Shown here one piece after another: positions 26,341-34,958 of a stretch of 64,000 nucleotides of DNA. The number at the start of each line of letters is the position of its first letter. The stretch's first letter is position 1. A program made the position numbers and the translations under genes. Source of the DNA: a virus; the IMG/VR virus record IMGVR_UViG_3300044673_000278, positions 123,694-187,693 of that record; one strand, written 5' to 3'. The notes under the pieces were generated by a model, which was not told the DNA's origin, did no database searches, and was given only the letters and a program-made list of their open reading frames with translations.

Positions 26341-26348
26341 TATTTATG
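26341..26348 (-). promoter_or_regulatory. Late promoter-like box CATAAATA, 5 nt before ATG
   Basis: It matches the NATAAATA form of the T4-like late box. It overlaps the gp20 TAA stop and ends exactly 5 nt before ATG 26335. It could be chance, since TAA ATA arises easily after a stop codon, but the 5-nt spacing recurs at three other genes. Confidence 0.4.
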
Positions 26349-28140
26349 CGGGTGGGGGTGCGCCTGTGGCGCTAGCAGGAACTACACCGCCCGGGCCACC
26401 TGGGGCAGCAGCAGCGTCGACTCCGGGTGTGCCTGGTGTGCCTGGCTGCATTCCGGCCATTTCTGCACCAGCTTCGATGTCACTTTCCAGGCCGCCTGGA
26501 GTAATGCCCACAGAACGTAGATCCTGTCCTGAAGTGGTTTGCATTTCAGGTTGATCACGTTCTTCCATCCACATGTCTTCGTTTTCTTTGATCTCGTCTT
26601 CGGTGAGACCAAGGTAACGTTTGAGCAAGAAACGCTTGCTCATGTAAGGCAGTGGCTCTAAACTAGTAAATGCATTGATACGTGTAGTATCCAGCTCTGC
26701 TTGACGATAGCTGGCAAAGTTCTGCGGTGGGTTAAACTTCAGTGTAAACAGACCAGAGTCAATGTTGAATCCGCGCCACTTCAAGAACATCTTGAATTCG
26801 TCGTCTAACTTCTGTGCAATGTGTCCTTGTAGACGTTCGCAGTATTGATTGAAACGATATTCTTGAATCAATGCTGTGCCTACTTTGCCGTCGGCCATTG
26901 AGCGATCTGAGTCATCGGGGCCTGTGGGCAAGTAGCTAGAAGGCACACGCAGGCCACGTGCCATTTTGTTGTTGAAGTACTTTAGGTCGTCAATCTCGCC
27001 TAGGTTCTGTCCGCCGGGCAGAGTTTCAACTGAGCTGCCACGACCGTCTTGTGTTTGTGGAAAGAAGTAATCTTCGTTGATACTCAGTGGATTGTAGCTG
27101 GCATCCATCATGTTCTGTCCACCACCTGTTACAGTGGGGATTCTACGCTGGTGCATTTCGTTTTTCACACGTTCTACAAACGCCATAGCAAGGTGACTAG
27201 GCATGTTGCCCACGTCAATCTTGAAGATTCTACGCTCTGGAGCACGGCTCACACGATAGATAAGAATTGAGTCTTCTAGCAGTTCTTTTTGCTTGAATAC
27301 CTTGTAAATCTGTTCCAGTACTGATCGTCCAAAAGGCCAAAATACGTCAAGACCTTCGTTCAAACTCATGTGAACCACGTGCTTGGCATCAATACAAGTT
27401 TCGTTCATGGCAGTCATAAAGCGGCTGTTGCCCACACCGCCACCTACACCGCCGTTGGGCATGGTATAGTTTGCTGAACCAGAGATTGTGCCTGTCACAG
27501 GGTTGGTCATGTAGTCTGTGGTTGTTTTTGCAGCCACAGTCATGTTTTGGAAGTTGGGATTGATGTCACGAATCACATACTGCTCAGGGCGCTTGCCTTC
27601 TGATTCGTTTACAATGATTCGCATGACCTTTGACATGTCTACCCAGAACATTTCAAAAGTTTCTGGGTCACGCACAAATACCTGATCTCCGTACTTTATA
27701 GTATTACGGAACAGTTTGAAAATTCTGTTGTCTAGTTGGTTGATTTTGACCCACTGCTGTAGCTGCTTGCGGATAATGCTGACTTCGTTGTCAGTGGGCT
27801 TGTCTTTGTAATCTACAGCAAAAGGTGTGCCGTTGTCTTCGTTAATCTGTGTGGAGAATTCAGCAATGATGTCTAAGCAAGCATTGATTTCTGAATCCAT
27901 GTCCATGTTTTCGTATTGGTTGTATCGCTCAATACGGTTGGGGTGGCCAGAATAAACTTCGGGAAGTCTACTGGCATAGTTGCGGAATACAAAGTCCGGG
28001 GGCATGCCGCCAGTGCCGTCGTTTTTGCCGTAACCGGGCAGACCGTATTGATTGCTGCCCGAAATGGGACTCATCACGCCCGATGTGTCTGCTACTTTGA
28101 AGTATTTGCGCCAGCCGCCGCTTGATCTTGGTTCTGCCAT
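26344..28140 (-). CDS. gp20: Portal vertex protein gp20
   Basis: 598 aa (T4 gp20 is 524). Family blocks are clear: NMDMDSEINACLDIIAEFST (~78-97), TIKYGDQVFVRDPETFEMFW, ILIYRVSRAPERRIFKIDVG, and LPGGQNLGEIDDLKYFNNKM with the downstream ARGLRVPSSYL. The C-terminal ~60 residues are a Pro/Gly/Ala-rich tail (GTPGTPGVDAAAAPGGPGGV). It forms the dodecameric head portal that nucleates assembly and binds the terminase. It heads the capsid cluster; a GGTAAATA box lies 7 nt before the ATG and no Shine-Dalgarno sequence is visible. Confidence 0.97.
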   Translation of the reverse strand: MAEPRSSGGWRKYFKVADTSGVMSPISGSNQYGLPGYGKNDGTGGMPPDFVFRNYASRLPEVYSGHPNRIERYNQYENMDMDSEINACLDIIAEFSTQINEDNGTPFAVDYKDKPTDNEVSIIRKQLQQWVKINQLDNRIFKLFRNTIKYGDQVFVRDPETFEMFWVDMSKVMRIIVNESEGKRPEQYVIRDINPNFQNMTVAAKTTTDYMTNPVTGTISGSANYTMPNGGVGGGVGNSRFMTAMNETCIDAKHVVHMSLNEGLDVFWPFGRSVLEQIYKVFKQKELLEDSILIYRVSRAPERRIFKIDVGNMPSHLAMAFVERVKNEMHQRRIPTVTGGGQNMMDASYNPLSINEDYFFPQTQDGRGSSVETLPGGQNLGEIDDLKYFNNKMARGLRVPSSYLPTGPDDSDRSMADGKVGTALIQEYRFNQYCERLQGHIAQKLDDEFKMFLKWRGFNIDSGLFTLKFNPPQNFASYRQAELDTTRINAFTSLEPLPYMSKRFLLKRYLGLTEDEIKENEDMWMEERDQPEMQTTSGQDLRSVGITPGGLESDIEAGAEMAGMQPGTPGTPGVDAAAAPGGPGGVVPASATGAPPPA

Positions 28141-28147
28141 GGTGACT

Positions 28148-28155
28148 TATTTACC
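28148..28155 (-). promoter_or_regulatory. Late promoter-like box GGTAAATA, 7 nt before ATG
   Basis: Minus-strand box in the 16-nt gap between the tape-measure-like gene and gp20. It ends 7 nt before ATG 28140. No ribosome site is seen between. Confidence 0.45.
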
Positions 28156-28156
28156 G

Positions 28157-31100
28157 TTAGTTAGACGCCAGCTGTGCCATTCTTGTGCTGGCTGTGGCAG
28201 TAGTTTGCTGATTACGACTGATCGATTCCAACAATTCAATCATGCGCTGCTGTGATCCGCTGTCTTTCATGGCTATCATAGCGTTGGTTAATTCACGCAT
28301 CATTGATCCCATTTCGTTGCGCAACACTTGTACTTGGGCGTCTACTGCACGGTTAGATGATACAAGTTCATCTAAACTGGGCAAGCTCACAGGAACAGCA
28401 CCGTTTTTCAGTGGTATCACTGCTTCTTTGCCGTGTAGCACAGCAGGGTAGCCAGTCATCGGTCCTGAGAACATGCCGCCATCTCTAGCTTTGGGGGCGT
28501 CTGACAGAGCAGTTAGCACCTCTTGCCGACTGATAGTTGCTTTGTTTGATCCAACACCTTGAGCAGCACTAACACCACTGGACAATGGAAGTCCTGCCCA
28601 TACCTGTGCAATGGCATCAGCAAATTGTTCCGCAGACATTTTTCCGCTTTGGAATTTTTGAAAGCCTTTTTCATTGAGCAATGCAATTGCCAATTTGTCC
28701 TGTGTACCCGGAGAAAATGTTTCGTTGGGAGTTACTACTCCCTGGTTTAGCAACCCTTGTAAAGTTTTTTGCACAATTTGGTATTTGCCAACTGCGGTAC
28801 TTTCGTGCCCCTGTGCAATCATGTTGCGTTGGAAATCCAATACTTCACGGATGGTCATGCTGGTAAGCTCAGGATTTACTTTGCCACCAACTAAAATATT
28901 GTAGTTGCCACCACTTTCAGCTTTACCAATAATATCTAGTATCCTAGTAGCAGAGGTTGTTGGGCGTTCTCCAGCAAGTGGCGTTTCTTGTCCAACACGA
29001 GCTCTTGCAGACATTTCTGCTGCACCAGCACGTTCTGCTTGTCTTCTTGCTTTGAATTCGGCTATACGTGCTGCTCTGGCTTCTGGACTTGCAGCACCTT
29101 TTTCTTCTGTTATTTTGACTCGTTTGGCTGTAGCTTCTTGCAGTGCAGCTTGTGCTGTTTTTGCGTCGATTGTAGTTGCTGCTGCTGCACCTGCGGCAGT
29201 GCCTGACTTAGTCGACGATGGTGCAGGAACAGCTGGTGCGCTCTTGCCTGCTGCTGAAGCTGTGCCTCCATCATACACCGGTGTTCCTCCTGGGACCTGT
29301 GTTCCAATGATATCGCCAAATGTAGACACTGCATCAGCAAAAGTTTTTGATGCTGTTTCGTGTATCTCTGCTGCAATGTTGAACTGACTGATACCACGTT
29401 CCATGGTCATAGTAGCAGCTCTTTGCGCACGATTGGCGTCAATTAGATCTTTGGTGTTCTTATCAACTTTGATACGTTCATCTTTGACTGCTTCAACAAA
29501 TTGAATAACAGCGTCTGGTCCTGTGAATCCGCGTGCTTCGGCAGCTTTTCTAAGTTGTGCCTGGCGAGCTTCGTCTTCTCGCAACGGCACAGATGCAATT
29601 TGAAATCCTTTGATGTCGCCAACTATTGCATTGATACTGGCCAACGAATCTGCTTGTGCTACAGCAGTTTTTACTGATCGGTCGTAAACTTGTGCTACAG
29701 TTAAGTTTGTGTCTTCGATTAAACTAGTAAAACCTGTGCTGAGTTCTAGCTGAGTAGCTGCTTCTGTTGTCAGCGCACCTCGACTTGCTCCTAGCTGCAA
29801 TGCACCAACAAACGCTTCTTCGCCCAGCGTTTTACGATACATGCTTGCTACTTCTTGCACACGCTTCAGTCTGTTGATTTCTGCAACGTTGCCTTCTTTC
29901 ATGGCTTGTGTAAGAGCAGCACGGAATCTGGTTTCAGCCAACGCAGCTTCTCTGGCTTCTTGTTGATCTTTTCTAGTAGTGCCTGTGAGCTGTGCTGCAA
30001 GATCCAGTTCTCTGATGTAGTTGGCAGAGCTTTCAACTAACTTGTTGGTATTGTTGAGTTGCAATTGACCAGTTCGAGCCAGAATCGACATGTAGCTTAG
30101 AGTAACTTCACGTTGCTCCTGCATTGTGATGCCCATGTATTCAAGTTCTCGGCCAAACTGTCCTTTAGTTAAATCGCCGGCAACTTTTGTAAATGCTTTA
30201 GCACCAAGTTGCGAAGTTCCACCCATGATAGCCAAGTTGCGATTGTTTTCAACAATGAGTTTGTTGAACTGCTCAATCTCACTCATGGTCATACCCAGAG
30301 TCTGAACTGCGTCGATAATACCGTCTATACCGTTCTCTACTGCTATGCCGCCCCGACTGAGTTCATTGAAACTTTTGAGTTGTGCATCCAGTTGCTTGGC
30401 GGCCATTTCATTGACTTTGAGTGTTGCGCTGATTGCAGCAGTGCCCAATCCCAACAATGCAGCACCAGCTCGCATACCCCATTTTATTATGTTGGCCATT
30501 GGGCCAGCAGGCGTAAAGAAGGATGCAATGGTCAATATATTGCTTGCAAGACTGCCTAACTCCAACAACGGCTTGGCAAATTCAGAAACAGCTTTGGCTG
30601 AAAGTTCGGCACCTTGTTTGCCGTCTAGTAGACCTGTGGCAAACAACTTCAAAGACTGAGTTGCACCTTGGCCTGCTGCGCCAAGCACTCTTAGGCCAGT
30701 CTGGGCTGCTATTGAGTCGCCAGCTAGATCAAAGAATCTGGTTTTTAATAGTTCGGACGCGGACCCAGATGCAGCAAAGGCATCAAACATCACGGCGCTG
30801 CTGGCTTGAGCTTTGTTTAGATCTTCAGCTTGTCTACGAACGTTTTTAGACCTAGCTTCTGTTTCTGCTTTGGCTCGTTGCTGTGCTTGCTCACGTTCTT
30901 CTTTTATCAACTGTTCTTGTGATAGCTTGCTTTTGCGTATAGCTTCTTCACGAGCCTTGGCTTCTTCTTCCAGTTTGTCAATGGCAGCTTGACGTTCTTT
31001 TTCTTCTTCGTCAAGTTTTCCTGCTGTTTTCTCCACAGCTTTGGTAAACTTTTCGATGGCTTCTTGTTCAGTGACTCGATTTTTCTTAGAGGTATCGAGC

Positions 31101-31270
31101 TTGACTGCCAGGGCGCCCAAGGCCACAACCACACGATCCACGCTGCGAACCATGCGTTCGGTGCCGTCCACTGCGTTCTTCGGAGACGTAGCCCCTGTGC
31201 CGCTGATGTTTTGCAGCACAGGAATCAACTGACGCATCTGTTCAACTAAGTCTCTTAATTCTTGATCCAT
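28157..31270 (-). CDS. Tape-measure-like tail protein with lysozyme-like domain
   Basis: 1037 aa. Residues ~70-165 are a charged coiled coil (KLDEEEKERQAAIDKLEEEA). Hydrophobic helices follow at ~235-290 (ASFFTPAGPMANIIKWGMRA, ALLGLGTAAISATLKV). After an Ala/Thr/Pro linker (~680-720), residues ~775-900 form a lysozyme/transglycosylase-like domain: IGKAESGGNYN with the likely catalytic Glu, MTIREVLDFQRNM, TAVGKYQIVQKTLQGLL. Near the C-terminus GPMTGYPAVLHGKEAVIPL is a motif found in many tape-measure proteins. It probably spans the tail tube and opens the cell wall during injection, inferred from domains. It heads the minus-strand head operon. Conventional T4 gp29 has no such domain. Confidence 0.8.
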   Translation of the reverse strand: MDQELRDLVEQMRQLIPVLQNISGTGATSPKNAVDGTERMVRSVDRVVVALGALAVKLDTSKKNRVTEQEAIEKFTKAVEKTAGKLDEEEKERQAAIDKLEEEAKAREEAIRKSKLSQEQLIKEEREQAQQRAKAETEARSKNVRRQAEDLNKAQASSAVMFDAFAASGSASELLKTRFFDLAGDSIAAQTGLRVLGAAGQGATQSLKLFATGLLDGKQGAELSAKAVSEFAKPLLELGSLASNILTIASFFTPAGPMANIIKWGMRAGAALLGLGTAAISATLKVNEMAAKQLDAQLKSFNELSRGGIAVENGIDGIIDAVQTLGMTMSEIEQFNKLIVENNRNLAIMGGTSQLGAKAFTKVAGDLTKGQFGRELEYMGITMQEQREVTLSYMSILARTGQLQLNNTNKLVESSANYIRELDLAAQLTGTTRKDQQEAREAALAETRFRAALTQAMKEGNVAEINRLKRVQEVASMYRKTLGEEAFVGALQLGASRGALTTEAATQLELSTGFTSLIEDTNLTVAQVYDRSVKTAVAQADSLASINAIVGDIKGFQIASVPLREDEARQAQLRKAAEARGFTGPDAVIQFVEAVKDERIKVDKNTKDLIDANRAQRAATMTMERGISQFNIAAEIHETASKTFADAVSTFGDIIGTQVPGGTPVYDGGTASAAGKSAPAVPAPSSTKSGTAAGAAAATTIDAKTAQAALQEATAKRVKITEEKGAASPEARAARIAEFKARRQAERAGAAEMSARARVGQETPLAGERPTTSATRILDIIGKAESGGNYNILVGGKVNPELTSMTIREVLDFQRNMIAQGHESTAVGKYQIVQKTLQGLLNQGVVTPNETFSPGTQDKLAIALLNEKGFQKFQSGKMSAEQFADAIAQVWAGLPLSSGVSAAQGVGSNKATISRQEVLTALSDAPKARDGGMFSGPMTGYPAVLHGKEAVIPLKNGAVPVSLPSLDELVSSNRAVDAQVQVLRNEMGSMMRELTNAMIAMKDSGSQQRMIELLESISRNQQTTATASTRMAQLASN

Positions 31271-31282
31271 GTTTTTGTGGCC

Positions 31283-31290
31283 TATAAATA
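31283..31290 (+). promoter_or_regulatory. T4 late promoter, exact TATAAATA
   Basis: An exact consensus 30 nt before the gp26-like ATG (31321). It faces the minus-strand box at 31301-31308, so each transcript runs through the other promoter. Confidence 0.75.
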
Positions 31291-31300
31291 GATATAATCA

Positions 31301-31308
31301 TATTTACC
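31301..31308 (-). promoter_or_regulatory. Late promoter-like box GGTAAATA
   Basis: Minus-strand box 30 nt before ATG 31270 of the tape-measure-like gene. It lies downstream, in the plus sense, of the TATAAATA serving gp26, giving face-to-face promoters with start sites predicted within a few bases of each other. Confidence 0.5.
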
Positions 31309-31320
31309 GCGAGAAAATCC

Positions 31321-32157
31321 ATGAATTCTAATCCCCTAAGTCAATACTTTAGGCAACCCGCTATCTTTATTAGATTGCCCAGTCAGGGCGATTTTTATCC
31401 TCAAGGCACACTTGAGCACACTGTAAACGGTGAATACCCTGTGCTGCCCATGACCACTGCTGACGAAATTACCTATCGTACACCTGATGCACTGTTCAAC
31501 GGACAAGCAGTGTGTTCGGTAATTGAAAGCTGTGTACCCAACATCAAAAATGCCTGGGCCGTACCCAGTGTGGACCTGGACACTATTTTGGTGGCCATTC
31601 GCATTGCTACTTACGGCAACGATCTTGATATCATGAGCACATGTCCTGCCTGTGAAACTGAAACTGAATATACCTTGGATCTAACACAGGTACTTTCCAG
31701 TATTCAGGGCATTGACTACAGCAAGAGCTTGGTGTTAGGCGATTTGGAAATCTATTTCCAACCCATGAGCTACAAGCAAATGAACGATAATTCGCTGATT
31801 CAGTTCGAAGAACAACGTGCGTTACAGTCTTTGCAAAATGCCGAAGTTGACAGCGAGGCACAAACCAAACAACTGTCCGAAGTGCTGAGAAAGATCAACA
31901 CAGTGACCACCCGAGCACTGGCTCAAAGCATTGCAGTGGTCAAGACACCCACAGCACAAGTCACCGATCCTAACCACATCGGTGAATGGTTGCTAAACTG
32001 TGACCGCAACACTTTTGCTGCCATTAGAGACTTTATTATCGAGAGCAAGCAGCAAAGCGAACTCAAGCCAATGAAGATCAAATGCACCAATTGCAATCAC
32101 GGTTATGATCAACCATTTACACTGAACATGACTGATTTTTTCGCGGCCGCCTCCTGA
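31321..32157 (+). CDS. gp26: Baseplate hub protein gp26-like
   Basis: 278 aa (T4 gp26 is 208). The N-terminal domain (FIRLPSQGDFYPQGT, LPMTTADEITYRTPDALFNG, VAIRIATYGNDLDI) is typical of the T4 baseplate hub/assembly family. Two Cys pairs, CPAC (~108-111) and CTNC (~258-261), could form a zinc ribbon between the middle and the C-terminus. In T4 gp26 takes part in building the central hub of the baseplate. It opens a plus-strand late operon under an exact TATAAATA box. Confidence 0.85.
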   Translation: MNSNPLSQYFRQPAIFIRLPSQGDFYPQGTLEHTVNGEYPVLPMTTADEITYRTPDALFNGQAVCSVIESCVPNIKNAWAVPSVDLDTILVAIRIATYGNDLDIMSTCPACETETEYTLDLTQVLSSIQGIDYSKSLVLGDLEIYFQPMSYKQMNDNSLIQFEEQRALQSLQNAEVDSEAQTKQLSEVLRKINTVTTRALAQSIAVVKTPTAQVTDPNHIGEWLLNCDRNTFAAIRDFIIESKQQSELKPMKIKCTNCNHGYDQPFTLNMTDFFAAAS

Positions 32158-32174
32158 TTCAAGACAATGAGCAA

Positions 32175-32372
32175 GTGGTTGCGTCAATAGAGCGACTGGA
32201 GAAGGAGGCCAAGCAGATCAAAGACGAAATGTTTAGGGTTTGCTGGCACATGCGCGGTGGTATCACCATAGATCAAGCCATGCAACTGAGTTATCGCGAC
32301 AGGGAAAGCATTGCTGAACTGATCAAGAGCAATCTAGAAACAACCAAAAAATCTGGACTTCCATATTTCTAA
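32175..32372 (+). CDS. Small baseplate-hub assembly protein (gp51-like position)
   Basis: 65 aa from GTG 32175. The core (EMFRVCWHMRGGITIDQAMQ, LSYRDRESIAELIKSNLETT, then KKSGLPYF) matches small proteins that follow gp26 in aquatic T4-like phages and are there called gp51, the hub assembly catalyst. The start is unsure: no ATG or ribosome site fits, and the frame stays open to 32136, so an unusual start overlapping the gp26 end is possible. Its TAA overlaps the next ATG (TAATG). The gp51 label rests on position and remembered similarity only. Confidence 0.65.
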   Translation: MVASIERLEKEAKQIKDEMFRVCWHMRGGITIDQAMQLSYRDRESIAELIKSNLETTKKSGLPYF

Positions 32373-32875
32373 TGGACATTGAACAAGTTAAAAAAGACAT
32401 CGAGCAGTGGTTAGTGAACTTTGTAGAAGTTCCACATCCTGCCCTGGGAGGATTCCCTCCTTGTCCTTACGCACGGTCTGCACGATTGAAAAAGAGCTAC
32501 CAAGTGTTTTTGGGCACAGATCCCTACTACGATCTAAAAAATCGAGCTAGGATGGGCATGGGTCAGTGGGAAGTTATAATCTATGCCTACGATCCTGCAG
32601 AATGGAATCACGCACTGTTCAGTGCCAGTTTGCACTCAGCCAACACAGAATTCCTGCTGCACAACGACATACTGGCCTTGGAAGATCATCCTCACGATGT
32701 AGAAAACGTCAATGGCGTGATCATGAATCAAGGTACCTATGCTTTGGCTTTGGTGCAGAGCCTAAGCGATCTCAACACCAAAGCAAAGATCATGGCCAGC
32801 AAAGGTTTCTACGATTCGTGGCCCGAAGAGTATCTTCAAGCACTGTTTCATCACAGACAGGACCCTAGACTATGA
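32372..32875 (+). CDS. Conserved phage protein of unknown function (167 aa)
   Basis: 167 aa with a distinctive block at residues 19-38 (VEVPHPALGGFPPCPYARSA) and WEVIIYAYDPAEWNHALFSA later. Proteins with the HPALxGFPPCP(Y/F)A pattern occur in other aquatic T4-like phages, to my memory, without assigned function. It sits in a run of four genes joined by TAATG or ATGA overlaps after gp26, so it is made with them, probably late. No catalytic motif is recognised; the conserved Cys and His in HPALGGFPPC could bind metal, which is a guess. Confidence 0.7.
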   Translation: MDIEQVKKDIEQWLVNFVEVPHPALGGFPPCPYARSARLKKSYQVFLGTDPYYDLKNRARMGMGQWEVIIYAYDPAEWNHALFSASLHSANTEFLLHNDILALEDHPHDVENVNGVIMNQGTYALALVQSLSDLNTKAKIMASKGFYDSWPEEYLQALFHHRQDPRL

Positions 32876-33306
32876 GTTGGCAGTTTGGGCGCATTGATCT
32901 TGCCAAAACAACCTACAACAACGAGCTCGACTGGTGGTTGTTGGACCCTGTGCCTGTAGAACAAGTGCAGCGAGTGTACAGAGATTATTGTGCTCACAAA
33001 AACTTTCAAAGTGTAATGCCCATGCTAGCTGGCAGACTCACTGCACCCAACACTGAAATCATTGGCTATCATGATCAGGGCCGTCTGGTAGCTTGGAGCA
33101 TGTACAGGGTCTGGGACAACGAAAATGTGCTCAGTGATCATTTTGCCTGGGATTATCGCAATCCCCGGTTGAGACTGGGCATACGCAGTATTGAAAACGA
33201 GTGTGCGATCTACAGAGATCGCGGTTACCGCTGGATGTATTTTGAAGCGGTAGAGCCCTACATGTTAAGCTTGCAGGGTTTTGAAATTTTAGGAGCACTG
33301 AAGTAA
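32872..33306 (+). CDS. Conserved phage protein, possible acetyltransferase-like fold
   Basis: 144 aa, overlapping its upstream neighbour by ATGA. The pattern of strands in EIIGYHDQGRLVAWSMYRVW, followed by PRLRLGIRSIENECAIYRDR and a closing WMYFEAVEPYMLSL, recalls the strand-helix-strand core of GNAT acetyltransferases, but the usual acetyl-CoA loop (QxxGxG/A) is not clear. The call is therefore weak. It is Trp- and Tyr-rich. It belongs to the gp26 operon. Confidence 0.65.
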   Translation: MSWQFGRIDLAKTTYNNELDWWLLDPVPVEQVQRVYRDYCAHKNFQSVMPMLAGRLTAPNTEIIGYHDQGRLVAWSMYRVWDNENVLSDHFAWDYRNPRLRLGIRSIENECAIYRDRGYRWMYFEAVEPYMLSLQGFEILGALK

Positions 33307-33638
33307 TGGATATCTACACAATTTGGGCCGACAAAGAAGGCGACATCTCTGACCTAGACTGGGTCAACAACATGAAGAAGTTTTTTGACCACTTGGTCAG
33401 CGAAGACCGAATGGTCAGCTATAGAATCACACGCTGCAAAATGGGCTTTAGATCTATCCCAGACATGCCGGAATGGATGATACTGATGGAATTCCGCGAC
33501 ATGGGTCAAATGGATTCGGCATTTCGTCGTGTGGCACCACTCAAAGGCGAATTAGAAGACAAACACCGCAGCTTCAATCAATTTGTGTCAGGCAACATTC
33601 AACACGCACTGTTTAGAGACTGGCCCGATCAACTATGA
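33306..33638 (+). CDS. DUF6614-like small protein
   Basis: 110 aa. MDIYTIWADKEGDISDLDWV at the start, then VSYRITRCKMGFRSIPDMPE, a middle strand WMILMEFRDMGQMDSAFRRV and ending HALFRDWPDQL. This layout matches a small family of bacterial and phage proteins I know as DUF6614, of unknown function; the ferredoxin-like beta-alpha-beta pattern suggests a dimeric alpha/beta-barrel-type fold. It overlaps both neighbours (TAATG upstream, ATGA downstream). A host-derived origin is possible. Confidence 0.65.
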   Translation: MDIYTIWADKEGDISDLDWVNNMKKFFDHLVSEDRMVSYRITRCKMGFRSIPDMPEWMILMEFRDMGQMDSAFRRVAPLKGELEDKHRSFNQFVSGNIQHALFRDWPDQL

Positions 33639-34669
33639 CCAATTTGGTATGTACCACTAGCCGACATTCAGTTGGATGCACGTTTTTAGATTGGTCTATA
33701 AACTATCTCAAAGGTGCGTCCAAATTCTTCAATAGAAAACTAGGCTGGATTGATGTGATCAGCGATCCACTTCAGTCAATCAATGCTCACGGGCATCGTA
33801 AAAATCATCCCAATGGATTTTTAGAAACACGCGAGTTTGTTGAGTTCTTGCAGAAAAATTCAGATTTTGTATCTTTGTATCCCTGTCCTATATCATTGAA
33901 TTTAGCTGCCACAGCATTGAATCTTTCGTTAGAAAACGTAGATAAAAAGTCCTGGCAGGCGGTAGTTGGTTACTGTGACAACGATTACAATCAGATGTTG
34001 CATTGGTTGGAAAAGCAAGGAGCAAAAACTGTTTTTGTCTCCATTGACAAATTTTCACCGTTGTATGTGACCAGCGAAGTCAGATCGCTGGAAAAAATGA
34101 TGCACTACGACAGAGTACCAACATCAATTGACGAAATCAGACAAAGTAGAGACATAGTGTTTTTTCAACACAGTGTCAACGAGTGGGAAAAAAACGGACT
34201 CAAAGATGTCTGGGATGTCAGGGAAAGACTGGCGTTGGATACACGCCCATTTGAAATGCTCAATGAAAACGTAGATCTTTCATTTGAACACTATTGGATA
34301 GATTCTCGAGAATTGTGGTTCAATGGTGATAAAAAAATTCCTGAGATCATGGACTGGCTAGAAATAAAAGTCGATTCTCAAAGATACAACCAATGGCTAA
34401 CAGTGTATCACAAATGGAGAAATTTGCAATCAAAAACTTTTTCATTTCAAGTCAACTATCAACACATAGTTGAATCGATTGTCAATGGTTGGTCGTATCC
34501 CATAGACCTAACATTTGATCAAGAAGTTGTAATTCAGCATTGTTTGATCTATCAACACAATCTCAACTTGAAAACTTGGGAGCTAACAAAATTCCCCAAT
34601 AACACCAAAGACCTACACAATCTACTTGAGCCAAACATACATCCAATAGAAAAATATGTTAATGCATAA
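33635..34669 (+). CDS. Unknown protein, possibly P-loop/sulfotransferase-like
   Basis: 344 aa. It starts with a strand and small-residue loop then a helix (TTSRHSVGCTFLDWSINYL), which recalls but does not match a P-loop. The C-terminus reads IYQHNLNLKTWELTKFPNNT followed by KDLHNLLEPN. The gene between gp47 and gp46 (37348-38178) has a similar layout, with N-terminal YPSGGFGHFVNAVLTLYG and C-terminal NTTDIVKMLEDN, so the two may be distant paralogues. It is the last gene of the gp26 operon, followed at once by a hairpin. Function unknown. Confidence 0.65.
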   Translation: MTNLVCTTSRHSVGCTFLDWSINYLKGASKFFNRKLGWIDVISDPLQSINAHGHRKNHPNGFLETREFVEFLQKNSDFVSLYPCPISLNLAATALNLSLENVDKKSWQAVVGYCDNDYNQMLHWLEKQGAKTVFVSIDKFSPLYVTSEVRSLEKMMHYDRVPTSIDEIRQSRDIVFFQHSVNEWEKNGLKDVWDVRERLALDTRPFEMLNENVDLSFEHYWIDSRELWFNGDKKIPEIMDWLEIKVDSQRYNQWLTVYHKWRNLQSKTFSFQVNYQHIVESIVNGWSYPIDLTFDQEVVIQHCLIYQHNLNLKTWELTKFPNNTKDLHNLLEPNIHPIEKYVNA

Positions 34670-34671
34670 AA

Positions 34672-34690
34672 TGATCTACTTCGTAGATCA
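34672..34690 (+). terminator. Hairpin at end of the gp26 operon
   Basis: TGATCTAC and GTAGATCA pair perfectly (8 bp, TTC loop) 2 nt after the stop of the 344-aa gene and are followed by a T-rich stretch (GTTGTTTTC). It is likely the plus-strand terminator, though the T run is broken by G. Confidence 0.55.
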
Positions 34691-34770
34691 GTTGTTTTCG
34701 CTATCGCTCAACAACATGTTTAGTTAAAGAGCGAAGCGATTAAGTATTCATCCAGATTCAATGGTCACAC

Positions 34771-34789
34771 TTTGCCCGCACAGGGCAAA
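34771..34789. repeat. Perfect 7-bp hairpin
   Basis: TTTGCCC, a GCACA loop and GGGCAAA, in the non-coding region. It could work on either strand; followed by AA on the plus strand and preceded by TT on the minus sense. Confidence 0.6.
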
Positions 34790-34834
34790 AGGTGCTTCAT
34801 CCGAGTTCGGCAAGTCACACAGCGTTAGGATCTG

Positions 34835-34856
34835 TTTGCTATTTGCAAATAGCAAA
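34835..34856. repeat. Perfect 22-bp palindrome
   Basis: The 11-base arm TTTGCTATTTG is followed directly by its exact inverse complement with no loop. Such unbroken dyads are typical of protein-binding or cleavage sites rather than RNA hairpins. Confidence 0.7.
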
Positions 34857-34942
34857 TGCGTAGGCGGTTGTCCGGTACCTACTCATCCCGTCTTATTACA
34901 ACGGCGGTTGATGCAACATACGCTATCACATCACATCAACGT

Positions 34943-34958
34943 GCTGCCCCACGGCAGC
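34943..34958 (+). terminator. GC hairpin GCTGCC-CCAC-GGCAGC
   Basis: A 6-bp GC stem with a tetraloop. A run of seven T lies about 12 nt further on the plus strand, too far for a standard terminator; it may be part of a larger RNA structure. Confidence 0.4.

Noticed and set aside
29110-29397. Alternative frames inside the tape-measure-like gene
   Set aside because: Gln- and Ser-rich shadow frames of an Ala/Thr-rich linker; no start signals.
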